A stretch of DNA of 64,000 nt from Micromonospora kangleipakensis (GCF_004217615.1 NZ_SHLD01000001.1:6572001-6636000), one strand, 5' to 3'; positions 9,293-19,402 are shown, counted from the first letter of the stretch. Notes: generated from the sequence alone by a model not told the origin. A program made the numbers and translations.

Positions 9293-9937
9293 TCAGGGGC
9301 GGCTGCCGGAGAGCCGGCGGCGGGCCTTCTCCCGGATCGGCTCGGGCAGCTCCGGGGCGTCCAGCAGCCGGGGCAGCAGCTCCGGCTCCAGGCTCATCGC
9401 CCGGAACACCTGGCCGATCGTCACCCCGTGCTCCGGGCGCGTCACCACCTCGACCGGGTCGCCGGCGCCGACCTCACCCTCCCGCAGCACCCGCAGGTAC
9501 GCCCCCGGCGTGGCCCGCGCGGTGAACCGCTTGATCAGGTCGGGCATCCCCCAGAAGCCGGCGAAGGTGGTGCACGGCGTGCGGGGCTTGGTGACCTGGA
9601 GCAGCGCGTCGCCGATGGCCCACTGCTCGCCGATGACCGCCCCGGTGACGTCCACCGCGTACGTGGTGAGGTTCTCGCCGAAGCCGCCGGGCCGGACGCC
9701 GCGGCCCAGCTCGGCCGACCACCAGTCGGCGTCCTCCTCGGCGTAGGCGTAGACGGCCTGGTCGGGGCCGCCGTGGTGGGCCCGCTCGCCGATGAAGTCG
9801 CCGGCCACCCCGTCGACGCGCAGCAGCACGGGCCCGGCGACCGGCCGCTTGTCGATGCCCGTGCGACCGCTCGGGTCGCCCGCCCACTCCGCCTCGGTCA
9901 CCACTGCGAGGTTCACCGCCGCCAGCCTGCCCGTCAT
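9293..9937 (-). CDS. MOSC domain-containing protein (YiiM-like)
   Basis: 214 aa from ATG 9937. It has MOSC features: a GVAGDFIGERAHHGGPDQAVYAYAEEDADWW segment in the first third, FGENLTTYAVDVTGAVIGE and the conserved Cys in PRTPCTTFAGF. MOSC proteins bind molybdenum cofactor or carry sulfur; YiiM-type members reduce hydroxylated purine analogues. It is convergent with the preceding gene (30 bp gap) and divergent from the membrane protein at 10059. Confidence 0.88.
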   Translation of the reverse strand: MTGRLAAVNLAVVTEAEWAGDPSGRTGIDKRPVAGPVLLRVDGVAGDFIGERAHHGGPDQAVYAYAEEDADWWSAELGRGVRPGGFGENLTTYAVDVTGAVIGEQWAIGDALLQVTKPRTPCTTFAGFWGMPDLIKRFTARATPGAYLRVLREGEVGAGDPVEVVTRPEHGVTIGQVFRAMSLEPELLPRLLDAPELPEPIREKARRRLSGSRP

Positions 9938-9981
9938 GGCGGTCAGCCTAGTCGCCGGCCCGGCGCGGCGTCGTCCCGGAA

Positions 9982-10034
9982 AGTACTTGCCTACAAGGAA
10001 AGCGAAGCGTTTACTTTCCTTGTAGGCAAGTACT
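9982..10034. promoter_or_regulatory. long inverted repeat, probable double operator
   Basis: A perfect 21-bp inverted repeat: the left arm (9982-10002) begins AGTACTTGCC and the right arm (10014-10034) is its exact complement, with an 11-nt spacer. Each arm is itself a partial dyad, ACTT(T/G)CC-centre-(A)AGGAAAGT. The structure therefore looks like two regulator sites facing each other rather than a terminator. It ends 24 bp before the start at 10059, which is followed by a winged-helix regulator gene, so autoregulation by that protein is the simplest reading. Confidence 0.75.
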
Positions 10035-10058
10035 CGCCCCACTAGCAAGGGGGACGCC

Positions 10059-10538
10059 ATGTCCGAGCCGAGAATCAGCCCCGCTGCGGCCGCCGACGCG
10101 CTGGTCGAGATCCACACCCGGCGCGACCAGGCGGTCACCGTCGCCCTCGTCCCCGGCTGGTACTGGCCCGCCCTGGGCGGCCTGATGGTGGCCTTCACCG
10201 CCGCCGTCGAGACGCACCGGCCGTGGGTCGTCGCGGTCGGCTCCGTCGGGTACGCGGTCGGCCTCGGCACCCTGGTCGCGCGGGTCGCGCTGCGGCACCG
10301 GGCCCAGGTCCACGGCTCCCTGCTCGGTGTCCGCGGCGCGGCGGCCATCGTCGGTTACGTGCTCTGCCTGGTCGCCCTCGGCCTGGTCACCGGGTTCGCC
10401 GCCGAGTCGGCCGGGCTGGCCTGGCCGGCGACGCTCGGCACGGCGGCCACGGCGGGGGCGATGACCGCCAGCGGGCAGTCCCTGATGGGATACCTTCGCG
10501 GCGTGATGACCTCCCGCCCGATCGGCGGCGGCCGGTGA
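10059..10538 (+). CDS. small multi-pass membrane protein
   Basis: 159 aa with four predicted membrane segments (around WYWPALGGLMVAFTAA, VVAVGSVGYAVGLGTLVA, AAAIVGYVLCLVALGLVTG and LAWPATLGTAATAGAM). No enzyme motif is visible and the function is unknown. It is preceded by AAGGGGG as a ribosome site and by the large palindrome. Its stop overlaps the GTG start of the next regulator (GTGA), so the two form a coupled pair. Membrane protein/regulator pairs of this type are common in actinomycetes. Confidence 0.85.
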   Translation: MSEPRISPAAAADALVEIHTRRDQAVTVALVPGWYWPALGGLMVAFTAAVETHRPWVVAVGSVGYAVGLGTLVARVALRHRAQVHGSLLGVRGAAAIVGYVLCLVALGLVTGFAAESAGLAWPATLGTAATAGAMTASGQSLMGYLRGVMTSRPIGGGR

Positions 10539-10849
10539 GCGCACCCCGGTTCGACGAGCTGATTCACGCGCCCACCCGGCTCGCCCTGGTGAGCCTGCTC
10601 GCCGCCATCGACTGGGCCGAGTTCCGCTACCTGCGCGAGCAGCTCGGGCTCTCCGACTCGGCGCTGTCCAAGCAGCTCAGCATTCTGGAACAGGCCGGCT
10701 ACGTCGAGGTGCGCAAGAGCTTCGTGGGCAAGCGGCCGCGTACCTCAATCAAGCTGAGTCGGCGCGGGCGCGGCGCGTTCGACGGGCACGTCGCGGCGTT
10801 GCAGCAGATCGTGGCGCAGGCCGGCGCGAGCGTCCTGCCGGGGACCTGA
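10535..10849 (+). CDS. winged-helix transcriptional regulator (MarR/ArsR-like)
   Basis: 104 aa, GTG start overlapping the upstream stop by 4 nt. The whole protein is one winged helix: RFDELIHAPTRLALVSLL, then FRYLREQLGLSDSALSKQLSILEQAGYVEV with the recognition helix at LSDSALSKQLSIL, and a wing KSFVGKRPRTSIKLSRRG. It probably represses its own two-gene operon through the palindrome at 9982-10034. Confidence 0.87.
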   Translation: MSAPRFDELIHAPTRLALVSLLAAIDWAEFRYLREQLGLSDSALSKQLSILEQAGYVEVRKSFVGKRPRTSIKLSRRGRGAFDGHVAALQQIVAQAGASVLPGT

Positions 10850-10871
10850 CGGGAGCCACCCGGGCTCCCGT
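10849..10871. terminator. bidirectional terminator between convergent genes
   Basis: Perfect hairpin ACGGGAGCC-acccg-GGCTCCCGT. It sits exactly between the stop of the regulator and the 3' end of the ABC permease on the other strand. Confidence 0.75.
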
Positions 10872-10877
10872 CGTGGC

Positions 10878-11708
10878 TCAGCCCTTGACGGCGCCTGCCA
10901 CCAGGCCGGAGACCATCCGGCGCTGCACCAGCAGGAAGAAGACGATCACCGGCAGGGTGAAGAGCGTCGAGGCCGCCATCACCGACCCCCAGGCGGTGTC
11001 GTCCCGCCCGAAGAAGTAGGTCATCGCCACCGGGAGGGTGTACCGGTCCTGGTCGTTGATGAAGGTCAGCGCGAAGATCAGCTCGTTCCAGGCGGTGATG
11101 AAGGAGAAGATGCTGGTGGCGACCAGCCCCGGGGCGACCAGCGGGAAGAGGATCCGCCGGAAGGTCTGGGCCCGGCTCGCGCCGTCGATCGCCGCCGCCT
11201 CCTCCAGCTCCTTGGGCACCGCCGCCACGAAGCCGCGCAGCATCCACACGGCGAACGGCAGCGAGAAGCCGAGGTAGGTCAGGATCAGGCTGGGCAGCGT
11301 GTTGTAGAGCCCGAGCCGCTGGATCATGAGGAAGAGCGGGATGACCAGCGCCTCCAGCGGGATCATCTGCACCACCAGCAGCAGGATCAGGAACGTGGTG
11401 CGCAGCCGGAACCGGAACCGGGCCACCGCGGTCGCCGCGAGCAGCGCGACCAGGCCGCTGAGCAGCACCGTCGCCAGCGCGACCAGGGCGCTGTTGAGGA
11501 AGAAGTCGGCGAACGTCACGCCCGGGATCAGGTTGCCGGTGAGGATCTCCCGGTAGTGCTCCAGGGTGGGCTCCGCCGGCACCGGGCGCGGCGTGGCCGA
11601 GAAGATCTCCCGGTTCGGCTTCAGGGAGGTGGCGATCATCCAGTAGACCGGGAAGGCCGCGAAGAGCGCGACCAGCAGGCCGGCGCCGTTGAGGGCGAAC
11701 TTCTTCAC
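10878..11708 (-). CDS. carbohydrate ABC transporter permease (MalG type)
   Basis: 276 aa from GTG 11708, overlapping the upstream permease stop by GTGA. It has six predicted membrane helices and the permease EAA loop (KELEEAAAIDGASRAQTFRRILFPLVAPGL) before the last helices. N-terminal VYWMIATSLKP and C-terminal PVIVFFLLVQRRMVSGLVAGAVKG are typical of MalG-type inner permeases. It is the last gene of a three-gene importer operon. No ATPase gene is present here, so a shared MsiK-like ATPase is likely, as known for actinomycete sugar importers. Confidence 0.93.
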   Translation of the reverse strand: MKKFALNGAGLLVALFAAFPVYWMIATSLKPNREIFSATPRPVPAEPTLEHYREILTGNLIPGVTFADFFLNSALVALATVLLSGLVALLAATAVARFRFRLRTTFLILLLVVQMIPLEALVIPLFLMIQRLGLYNTLPSLILTYLGFSLPFAVWMLRGFVAAVPKELEEAAAIDGASRAQTFRRILFPLVAPGLVATSIFSFITAWNELIFALTFINDQDRYTLPVAMTYFFGRDDTAWGSVMAASTLFTLPVIVFFLLVQRRMVSGLVAGAVKG

Positions 11709-12691
11709 GACTCGTCCTCCTGCCGGAGCACCATCCGGACGTAGACACCGGTCACCACGAGCAGGATCAGGGTCAGGATGACCGCGATCGACGCCCCGAG
11801 GCCGTACTTCGGCGGCGGCGAGAACGCCTCCGCGTACGAGTAGATGGAGAGCATGAACGTGGAGCGGTCCTGGGTGCCGCCGGCCAGCACGAACTGCTGG
11901 GTGAAGACCTTGAAGTCCCAGATCGTGGAGAGCACCACCAGGATGCCGAAGACCGGTCGCAGGGCGGGGAAGGTGACCGACCAGAAGACCCGCCACGGGC
12001 CGGCCCCGTCCACCCGGGCGGCCTCCTGCAGCTCGCTCGGCACGCTCTTCAGACCGGCCAGCACGCTGACCGCGATGAACGGGAACGAGTGCCAGACCAC
12101 CACCAGGGTCAGGATCGAGAAGAACAGCAGGGGGTCGTTGAACCAGCCGTAGCCGGTCCAGTCGCTGCGCCCGAAGAGCGCGGTGGAGAGCCCGTCGGGA
12201 AGCTTGTTGAACAGCCAGGTGACCAGGCCGCTGGTGTCGTCGAAGATCCACTTCCAGACGATGGTGCCGGTCAGCGCCGGGGTGGCCCAGGCCAGCATCA
12301 CGCAGCTGGCGACGAAGGTGGCCATCCGCTTGCCGAGCCGGTTGAGCAGCAGCCCGACCACGGTGCCGAGGATCATCGTCAGCACCACGTTGGCCGCGGC
12401 GAAGAGCACCGTGTTGCGCAGCACCGTACGGAAGAACGGGTCGCCGAGGATCTGGGCGTAGTTGGCGAACCCCACCCAGGGCCACTCGCGGTCCCCGCGC
12501 AGCTGCCGAACGCTGTCCAGCTTGTAGAAGGACATGCCCACCACCTGGCCGAGGGGCCAGAGCAGCAGCACCCCGATGATCACCAGGCAGGGCAGGAGCA
12601 GCAGGTACGGCAGGCGGTCCACGCGAGGCCGCCGCCGCGCGGGGGTCTCCCGCGCGGCGGCCGTCCCGGTGCTCTTGGTCAGTAAGCTCAC
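11705..12691 (-). CDS. carbohydrate ABC transporter permease (MalF type)
   Basis: About 328 aa from GTG 12691, which overlaps the stop of the binding-protein gene (GTGA). A Pro/Arg-rich N-terminus is followed by six predicted membrane segments beginning LPYLLLLPCLVIIGVLLLW. The EAA loop is SELQEAARVDGAGPWRVFWSVTFPALRP. It pairs with the MalG-type permease to form the membrane channel. An upstream extension of the frame to 12820 overlaps the solute-binding gene and is not supported. Confidence 0.93.
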   Translation of the reverse strand: MSLLTKSTGTAAARETPARRRPRVDRLPYLLLLPCLVIIGVLLLWPLGQVVGMSFYKLDSVRQLRGDREWPWVGFANYAQILGDPFFRTVLRNTVLFAAANVVLTMILGTVVGLLLNRLGKRMATFVASCVMLAWATPALTGTIVWKWIFDDTSGLVTWLFNKLPDGLSTALFGRSDWTGYGWFNDPLLFFSILTLVVVWHSFPFIAVSVLAGLKSVPSELQEAARVDGAGPWRVFWSVTFPALRPVFGILVVLSTIWDFKVFTQQFVLAGGTQDRSTFMLSIYSYAEAFSPPPKYGLGASIAVILTLILLVVTGVYVRMVLRQEDES

Positions 12692-13986
12692 TTGCTGTTC
12701 AAAATGCCTTCCATCTCGGTGGCCGCGTCGGCGGTGGCCTTCTCGACCGTCTTCTGACCCTTGATGACCGAGCTGTTCATCGCCTGGGTCACCGTCTTGG
12801 TCCGGCTGACCTCGACCCACTTCGGGGTGAGCGGGGTCAGCTTGGTGTTCTGCATGGTGGTGGCGAACGCGGCCATCACCTTGTCGTTGGCGTAGTTACC
12901 GCCGCCGACCAGATCCTGGTAGACCGGGAAGAAGTTCAAGCTGCTGGCGAACTCCTGGTCCTTCTGCTTGCTCAGCAGCACGGTCAGGTAGTCCCAGGCC
13001 AGGTCCTGCCGCTTGCTGTCCTTCCAGAGGGCGATGTCGGAGCCGCCCGCGAAGGCCGGGGCCGGCTTGCCGTCCGGGCCGGGGATGGGGAAGGTGCCCC
13101 ACACCTTCTCGATCTCCGGGTTGTCCTTCTTCATGGCGCCGCCCTGCCAGCTGCCGGCGAAGGCCATCGCCGCCTTGCCGGTGGCGAACTGGGTGCGGGC
13201 GTCGACCTCGTTCCAGCCGGCGGCGGCCGGCGGGGCGACCTTGTGCACGGTCACCAGGTCGGTCCAGAACTTGACCGCCTTCTGCGCCTCCGGCGTGTTG
13301 TAGCCGGACTTCCAGGTGTCGCCGTCCTTGGTGGCGATCTCGCCGCCGGCGGCCCAGAGGAAGGAGTAGAACGGCAGCTCGGAGTTGCCGGGCAGGGCGA
13401 TGCCGTAGGTGCCCGGCTTCTTGGCCTGGACGGCCTTCGCGGTGGCGACCAGCTCGTCCCAGGTGGTCGGCGGCTTCACGCCGGCCTCGGCGAACCAGTC
13501 GGTGCGGTAGTAGACGGCCCGCACGCCGGCGTACCACGGCACGCCGTACTGCTTGCCGTCGAGCTGGGCGTTCTTGACCAGGCCGGGAAGGATGTCCTTC
13601 CCCTCGGACCAGCCGTTGAACTTCTCGGTGACGTCGGCGAGGGCCTCCTGGGCCGCCCAGCCCTGGGTCTCGGTGTTGCCGAGCTCGGTGACGTCCGGTC
13701 CCTCGCCGCCGGCGAGCGCCGCCTGGAACTTCTTCGGCGCCTCGAGCCACGGGATGTACTGGACGACCACGTCCGTCTCGGGATGCTTCTTCTTGAATTC
13801 GGCCTCGACTCCGTCGAGGAACGTGGTCTGGGCGTCGCCGCCCTCACCCATCATCCAGACCGTCAGCTTGCTGTTGTCCGCGGCCTTGTCGTCGTCAGCC
13901 GAGCCACCGCAGCCGGCGAGCACCATCGCGGCCGAGGCCACGATGGCGGTGACCGGCGCCAGCTGCTTCCACCTGTTCACGCCCAT
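12688..13986 (-). CDS. extracellular carbohydrate-binding lipoprotein of ABC importer
   Basis: 432 aa. The N-terminus is a lipoprotein signal with lipobox LAGC around residue 26 (AAMVLAGCGGSADDD), so the mature protein is anchored outside the membrane. The body is a family 1 solute-binding protein: KLTVWMMGEGGDAQTTFLDG, FAGGSDIALWKDSK, and the usual helix-rich C-terminus. It captures an oligosaccharide or sugar and hands it to the two downstream permeases. The specific sugar cannot be told, and no glycoside hydrolase or regulator gene is adjacent. Confidence 0.93.
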   Translation of the reverse strand: MGVNRWKQLAPVTAIVASAAMVLAGCGGSADDDKAADNSKLTVWMMGEGGDAQTTFLDGVEAEFKKKHPETDVVVQYIPWLEAPKKFQAALAGGEGPDVTELGNTETQGWAAQEALADVTEKFNGWSEGKDILPGLVKNAQLDGKQYGVPWYAGVRAVYYRTDWFAEAGVKPPTTWDELVATAKAVQAKKPGTYGIALPGNSELPFYSFLWAAGGEIATKDGDTWKSGYNTPEAQKAVKFWTDLVTVHKVAPPAAAGWNEVDARTQFATGKAAMAFAGSWQGGAMKKDNPEIEKVWGTFPIPGPDGKPAPAFAGGSDIALWKDSKRQDLAWDYLTVLLSKQKDQEFASSLNFFPVYQDLVGGGNYANDKVMAAFATTMQNTKLTPLTPKWVEVSRTKTVTQAMNSSVIKGQKTVEKATADAATEMEGILNSK

Positions 13987-14060
13987 ATCTCCCTCGCGCC
14001 GTCTGGCACTAACCTTCTCCGCCGCACCTTAGTAGGAAAAAATCCTTTACGACAGGGGGT
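13987..14060 (-). promoter_or_regulatory. promoter region of the sugar ABC importer
   Basis: The 5' region of the binding-protein gene contains an unusually AT-rich stretch near 14030-14052. It includes the short dyad AGGA-AAAAA-TCCT at 14034-14046, which stands out in this GC-rich chromosome. A ribosome site (GAGGGAG on the minus strand) lies just upstream of the ATG. The AT-rich dyad may be the promoter or operator core; this is an inference. Confidence 0.4.
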
Positions 14061-14160
14061 AGCCGGGCAGGCCCGAGCGAGGCGACGGTATCGCAGGGGG
14101 CGGGGGCGGGGGCAAGCGTGCCGGACGGGCAGCTCGCGGGATCAGGGGCGGCACGCACGA

Positions 14161-14194
14161 CGCGGGCGCCCGACCGGAGGGTCGGGCGCCCGCG
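14161..14194 (-). terminator. terminator hairpin after first GlsB gene
   Basis: Perfect 15-bp stem CGCGGGCGCCCGACC with GGAG loop. It is 20 nt downstream of the stop at 14214. A near-identical hairpin at the same distance follows the second copy (14744-14775). Confidence 0.85.
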
Positions 14195-14213
14195 TCAGCG
14201 AACGAGGTGCGGG

Positions 14214-14498
14214 TCAGTACCGGGAGACGCTCCGGCGACGACCCAGGCCGGCCACCAGGGCCACGGCGATGGCGGCGAACAGGACCTGCAGCAGCAGCTC
14301 CCGCCAGTCGATGCCGGCCGTGTCGGCGAAGCCGGAGGCGCGCGCGACGATCGTGCCGAGCAGCGCGGCGCCGACGCCGATCAGCATGTGCAGCCACATC
14401 GGCATGTTCTGACGGCCCGGTACGACCAGGCGGCCCAGAGCGCCGACGATGAGACCGACGATGAGCGCGGTGATGATGCCCCATACGGTGAGCTCCAC
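14214..14498 (-). CDS. GlsB/YeaQ/YmgE family stress response membrane protein (copy 1)
   Basis: 94 aa, GTG start with GGGGAG upstream. It has three short hydrophobic helices with the family pattern GIITALIVGLIVGALGRLVVPG, a middle WLHMLIGVGAALLGT helix, and a C-terminal helix ending GRRRSVSRY. The family is also called transglycosylase-associated protein, but no catalytic role is established. It is a tandem paralogue of the gene at 14795, sharing promoter, coding and terminator layout. The promoter carries a GTTT-N16-GGGCAC pattern, consistent with control by an alternative sigma factor. Confidence 0.9.
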   Translation of the reverse strand: MELTVWGIITALIVGLIVGALGRLVVPGRQNMPMWLHMLIGVGAALLGTIVARASGFADTAGIDWRELLLQVLFAAIAVALVAGLGRRRSVSRY

Positions 14499-14560
14499 GG
14501 TCGCTCCCCTTTCAGTAATCGAGTCACACGGTGTCGTGTGGTTCCTGTCGTGAGCGCTAT

Positions 14561-14586
14561 GTGCCCGACCGGCCGGAAAACCAAAC
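14561..14586 (-). promoter_or_regulatory. putative SigB/SigF-type promoter for GlsB copy 1
   Basis: On the minus strand: GTTT (14583-14586), 16-nt spacer, GGGCAC (14561-14566). This resembles the GTTT-N15-17-GGGTA consensus of SigF/SigB-class sigma factors. The same block is conserved upstream of copy 2. Confidence 0.55.
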
Positions 14587-14743
14587 CGACTTCGGTGACG
14601 AACGCTTTCTCGGCTGTCGAATCCGTCGGACACCCCTTTTTCGCGGCCATCGGCGCGGTCGGGGTCCGGCCAGCTGAGTGGCGACCGGGCCGGCCCACGC
14701 AGCAGCCGGGGCGCGGGGCGGACGGGCCCGGTCAGGACGCGAA

Positions 14744-14775
14744 GCGGGCGCTCGACCTTCCGGTCGGGCGCCCGC
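14744..14775 (-). terminator. terminator hairpin after second GlsB gene
   Basis: 14-bp stem GCGGGCGCTCGACC/GGTCGGGCGCCCGC (one wobble pair) with TTCC loop, 20 nt after the stop at 14795. It is the duplicated counterpart of 14161-14194. Confidence 0.85.
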
Positions 14776-14794
14776 TCCAGTGGTTCAGGGTGTG

Positions 14795-15082
14795 TCAGTA
14801 CCGGGAGACGCTCCGGCGACGACCCACGCCGGCCACGAGGGCCACGGCGATGGCGGCCAGCACGACCTGGACCAGCAGTTCCATCCAGTCGATACCGGCG
14901 GTCTCGGTGGCGATGCCCAGCGCCCGGGCGAGGACCGTACCGAGCAGCGCGGCGCCGATACCGATCAGCATGTGCAGCCAGATCGGCATGTTCTGACGGC
15001 CCGGAACGACCAGGCGGCCCAGAGCGCCGACGATGAGACCAACAACGATGGCGGTGATGATGCCCCACACGGTGAGCTCCAC
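14795..15082 (-). CDS. GlsB/YeaQ/YmgE family stress response membrane protein (copy 2)
   Basis: 95 aa, GTG start with AAGGAGGG upstream. It is nearly identical to copy 1 in the first 45 residues and in the last ten (GRRRSVSRY), with one extra codon in the region before the third helix (ATETAGIDW against ADTAGIDW). Three membrane helices; probably a small envelope stress protein. The duplication includes the upstream leader and downstream terminator, so the unit of duplication was about 0.58 kb. Confidence 0.9.
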   Translation of the reverse strand: MELTVWGIITAIVVGLIVGALGRLVVPGRQNMPIWLHMLIGIGAALLGTVLARALGIATETAGIDWMELLVQVVLAAIAVALVAGVGRRRSVSRY

Positions 15083-15143
15083 GGTCGCCCTCCTTCTCAA
15101 GAAGTTTTCACACGGTCTGTGTGGTTCCTGTCGTGACGGTTAA

Positions 15144-15169
15144 GTGCCCGACCGGCCGGAAATCCAAAC
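15144..15169 (-). promoter_or_regulatory. putative SigB/SigF-type promoter for GlsB copy 2
   Basis: Minus strand GTTT (15166-15169), 16-nt spacer, GGGCAC (15144-15149). It is identical to the copy 1 promoter except for one spacer base. Confidence 0.55.
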
Positions 15170-15319
15170 CGACTCAATCGCGCCGAGGTTGTGCGACGTC
15201 AATGTCCGGATCGCGCGTCGGTTCGGGTCGCGAGCGGCATCTCGCAGGTGGAAGGGGGTGCCGGCCGGTCCGGCGCGGGCGCCCGGGACCGGCAAAAATC
15301 TTCGGCGGTACGACCGCGA

Positions 15320-15379
15320 ACGGCCGGCGCCCCGCGCGGAGGACCCGGGTGCGGGTCGCTCCGGCGGGGCGCCGGCCGT
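15320..15379 (-). terminator. lepA terminator
   Basis: Perfect 16-bp stem (ACGGCCGGCGCCCCGC at 15320-15335 and its complement at 15364-15379) with a 28-nt loop that can itself form a small GACCCGGG/CGGGTC stem. It starts 21 nt beyond the lepA stop. Confidence 0.75.
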
Positions 15380-15400
15380 ACTGGTGCGAACGGAGCGGGG

Positions 15401-17278
<1,878 letters not shown>

Positions 17279-17397
17279 AGCGGTCCGTTCTGGTCGGCTG
17301 ACGTGAGCGGGCCGGCACGCCGCCGGCCCCCTCTATGCTCCCACGTCGCCCCGGACGCGGTCCGATCACTCCTCGGTGCCGCCGGACCCCGGGCCGG

Positions 17398-17934
17398 TCA
17401 CTCCTCCGGCGGCTCGACGAAGAGGGCGGCGAGCCGGGGCAGCCGGCGCCGGGCCTCCTCCTCGTCGTCGAAGTCCCAGAAGTCGTTCAGGTCGGGCACG
17501 GGCACCGGGTCGCGGTCTGCCGGCAGCTCGGTCGCGGTCGCCTTCCGGTACGCCTCCCACGGCACCGCGAGCATGTCCGCGCACTGGAACTCCTCGCCGC
17601 TGAGCGCGGCGGACCGGACCCGGGGCAGCTCGGCGAGGGAGTCGGGGTCGGCGACCGCCCTGGCGAACACCGCCCGGCCCTGGGCCATCAGCCAGCCGCG
17701 GAAGTACTCGAAGCCGTCGTCGGAGACGCCCCCGTTGATCAGATAGGCCGCGCCCCACAGGTCCACCCGGTACGACGCGGCGAGCACCCGCCGCTGGTGG
17801 TGGGCGTACCCGACGATGTCGTCCGGGTCCCGCTCGGCCAGCAGGGCGACCGCCCGGGCGGCGATGGCGTCGGGCTCTCCCCCGCCGCCCTCCCGGGCCC
17901 GGTCGATCAGCTGCCAGAAGTCGTCGGTCCGCAT
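17398..17934 (-). CDS. DUF4240 domain-containing protein
   Basis: 178 aa from ATG 17934. It opens MRTDDFWQLIDRARE, followed by the DUF4240 pattern (DIVGYAHHQRRVLAASYRVDLWGAAYLINGG, DDGFEYFRGWLMAQGRAVFARAVADPDSLA). The C-terminus is acidic (FWDFDDEEEA). Function is unknown; the family is widespread in actinomycetes. It is divergent from the phosphotransferase at 18013. A longer reading frame extends well upstream but only over that gene's coding strand. Confidence 0.85.
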   Translation of the reverse strand: MRTDDFWQLIDRAREGGGGEPDAIAARAVALLAERDPDDIVGYAHHQRRVLAASYRVDLWGAAYLINGGVSDDGFEYFRGWLMAQGRAVFARAVADPDSLAELPRVRSAALSGEEFQCADMLAVPWEAYRKATATELPADRDPVPVPDLNDFWDFDDEEEARRRLPRLAALFVEPPEE

Positions 17935-18012
17935 GGCTGGCAGTCTGGCAGAGCCGACCGACACCGCACCGCCGGCACGACCGGGCGGGCGCCGGTCGGG
18001 CAGCATGGGCGG

Positions 18013-19005
18013 GTGCCCGCGATCTCGCTGCCCCCGGTGCCGTACGAGGCGACCGCCGTCCGCCCCGACTGGGCAGCGCTGCCCGCCGGCCTGCGGGACG
18101 CGGTCGCGGCCCGGCTCGGCGGCGCACCGGTCGCGGTACGGGTGGCCGGCGCCGGCTTCACCCGCGGCTTCGCCGCGGTGCTGGAGACCGCCGACGGCGC
18201 GCGGGCCTTCCTGAAGGCGGCCTCGCTGACCGAATTGCCGCACCTGGTCGACTGGTACGCGCACGAGGCGGCGATCCTGGCCCGGCTCCCCGCCGGCCTG
18301 CCGGTCCCCCGCCCGCGCTGGGCGCTGAGCGAGGCCGGCTGGTACGCGCTCTGCCTCGACGCGGTGGACGGCCGGACGCCCCGCCTGCCCTGGGACCCGG
18401 CCGAGCTGGACGCCACCCTGACCGCGTACGCCGAGGTCGCGGCCGCGCTCGCCGACCCGCCCGCGGAGCTGGTGGCGCTCGGGCTGCCCCGCCTCGCCGA
18501 CCTGGCCCGGGACGACATCCTGTGGTGGGGCGAGGTGGCGACCGGCCGGGAGCCGGCGCCGGAGCTGCCGCCGTGGGCGCGGGACCGGCTGGCGGAGCTG
18601 GTGGCCCTGGAGTCCCGCCTCCCGGCGTACGCGGACGCCCACGCGCCGACCGGTTTGATCCACTGCGACCTGCGGGTGGACAACGTGCTGATCGACGCCG
18701 CCGGCCGGGCCTGGATCTGCGACTGGAACTGGCTCTGCCACGGGCCGGCCTGGTTCGACCTGGCCAGCCTGCTGATCACCGCGTATGCCAGCGGCCTGGA
18801 CGCGGACGAGGCGTTCGCCACCCACCCGGCGGCGGCCGGCGCGCCGCCGGACGCGCTGGACGTGACCCTGGCCGCGCTCTCCGGCTACCTCCTCACCAGC
18901 GCGGCCGCCGGCCCGTCCTCCGCGTCGCCGCACATCCGCGCCCACCAGCGGTGGAGCGGCGAGCAGGCGCTCGGCTGGCTGGCCGCCCGGCGGGGCTGGC
19001 GCTGA
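18013..19005 (+). CDS. aminoglycoside phosphotransferase (APH) family kinase-like protein
   Basis: About 330 aa from GTG 18013. It has a kinase-like fold with the Brenner motif HCDLRVDNVLID (HxDxxxxN, catalytic Asp) in the second half and the metal-binding ICDWNW (DxD equivalent). N-lobe signatures are GAGFTRGFAAVLETADGARAFLKAAS. The substrate is not known; APH-family members act on antibiotics or on small-molecule hydroxyls such as choline or homoserine. It is not obviously part of a resistance cassette, since it sits among core genes. Confidence 0.85.
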   Translation: MPAISLPPVPYEATAVRPDWAALPAGLRDAVAARLGGAPVAVRVAGAGFTRGFAAVLETADGARAFLKAASLTELPHLVDWYAHEAAILARLPAGLPVPRPRWALSEAGWYALCLDAVDGRTPRLPWDPAELDATLTAYAEVAAALADPPAELVALGLPRLADLARDDILWWGEVATGREPAPELPPWARDRLAELVALESRLPAYADAHAPTGLIHCDLRVDNVLIDAAGRAWICDWNWLCHGPAWFDLASLLITAYASGLDADEAFATHPAAAGAPPDALDVTLAALSGYLLTSAAAGPSSASPHIRAHQRWSGEQALGWLAARRGWR

Positions 19006-19117
19006 GCCGTTTTGGCTCGTCCCGGCCGACCTGGTAACCTGGCTCTTCGCGCAGCGATGACGCATGCTCGTCGCGCGTGAAGCAGACCAAACCGAGCTAT
19101 CAAGACGAGGCTGTCGC

Positions 19118-19384
19118 GTGGCGAACATCAAGTCCCAGATCAAGCGCAACCGGCAGAACGAGAAGCGCCGGCTGCGTAACAAGTCGGTCAAGTCGTCGCT
19201 GAAGACCGCCATCCGCAAGTTCAACGAGGCTGCGGAGGCCGGTGACGCCGAGCAGGCCACCGTTCTCATGCGTGACGCCGCCCGCAAGCTGGACAAGGCC
19301 GTCAGCAAGGGCGTCATCCACGGCAACCAGGCGGCGAACCGGAAGTCGGCGATCGCCAAGCGCGTCGCCTCGTTCTCGGCCTGA
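19118..19384 (+). CDS. rpsT: 30S ribosomal protein S20
   Basis: 88 aa from GTG 19118 ([18 protein letters not shown]). It is the typical basic helical S20 with [14 protein letters not shown] and [16 protein letters not shown]; the length is normal. It binds 16S rRNA in the 30S body. It lies between lepA and holA, as in other actinobacteria, and is followed by a strong terminator. Confidence 0.97.
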   Translation: MANIKSQIKRNRQNEKRRLRNKSVKSSLKTAIRKFNEAAEAGDAEQATVLMRDAARKLDKAVSKGVIHGNQAANRKSAIAKRVASFSA

Positions 19385-19402
19385 CGAGCGCCTGTAGATC
19401 TG

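Larger units (their letters stand above)
15083..15400. other. intergenic region between lepA and GlsB copy 2
   Basis: 318 bp without a gene. The left part holds the GlsB copy 2 leader, with an imperfect CACA...TGTG dyad near 15110-15124 and its promoter at 15144-15169. The right part holds the lepA terminator at 15320-15379. Between them (about 15180-15315) nothing recognisable was seen. Confidence 0.6.
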
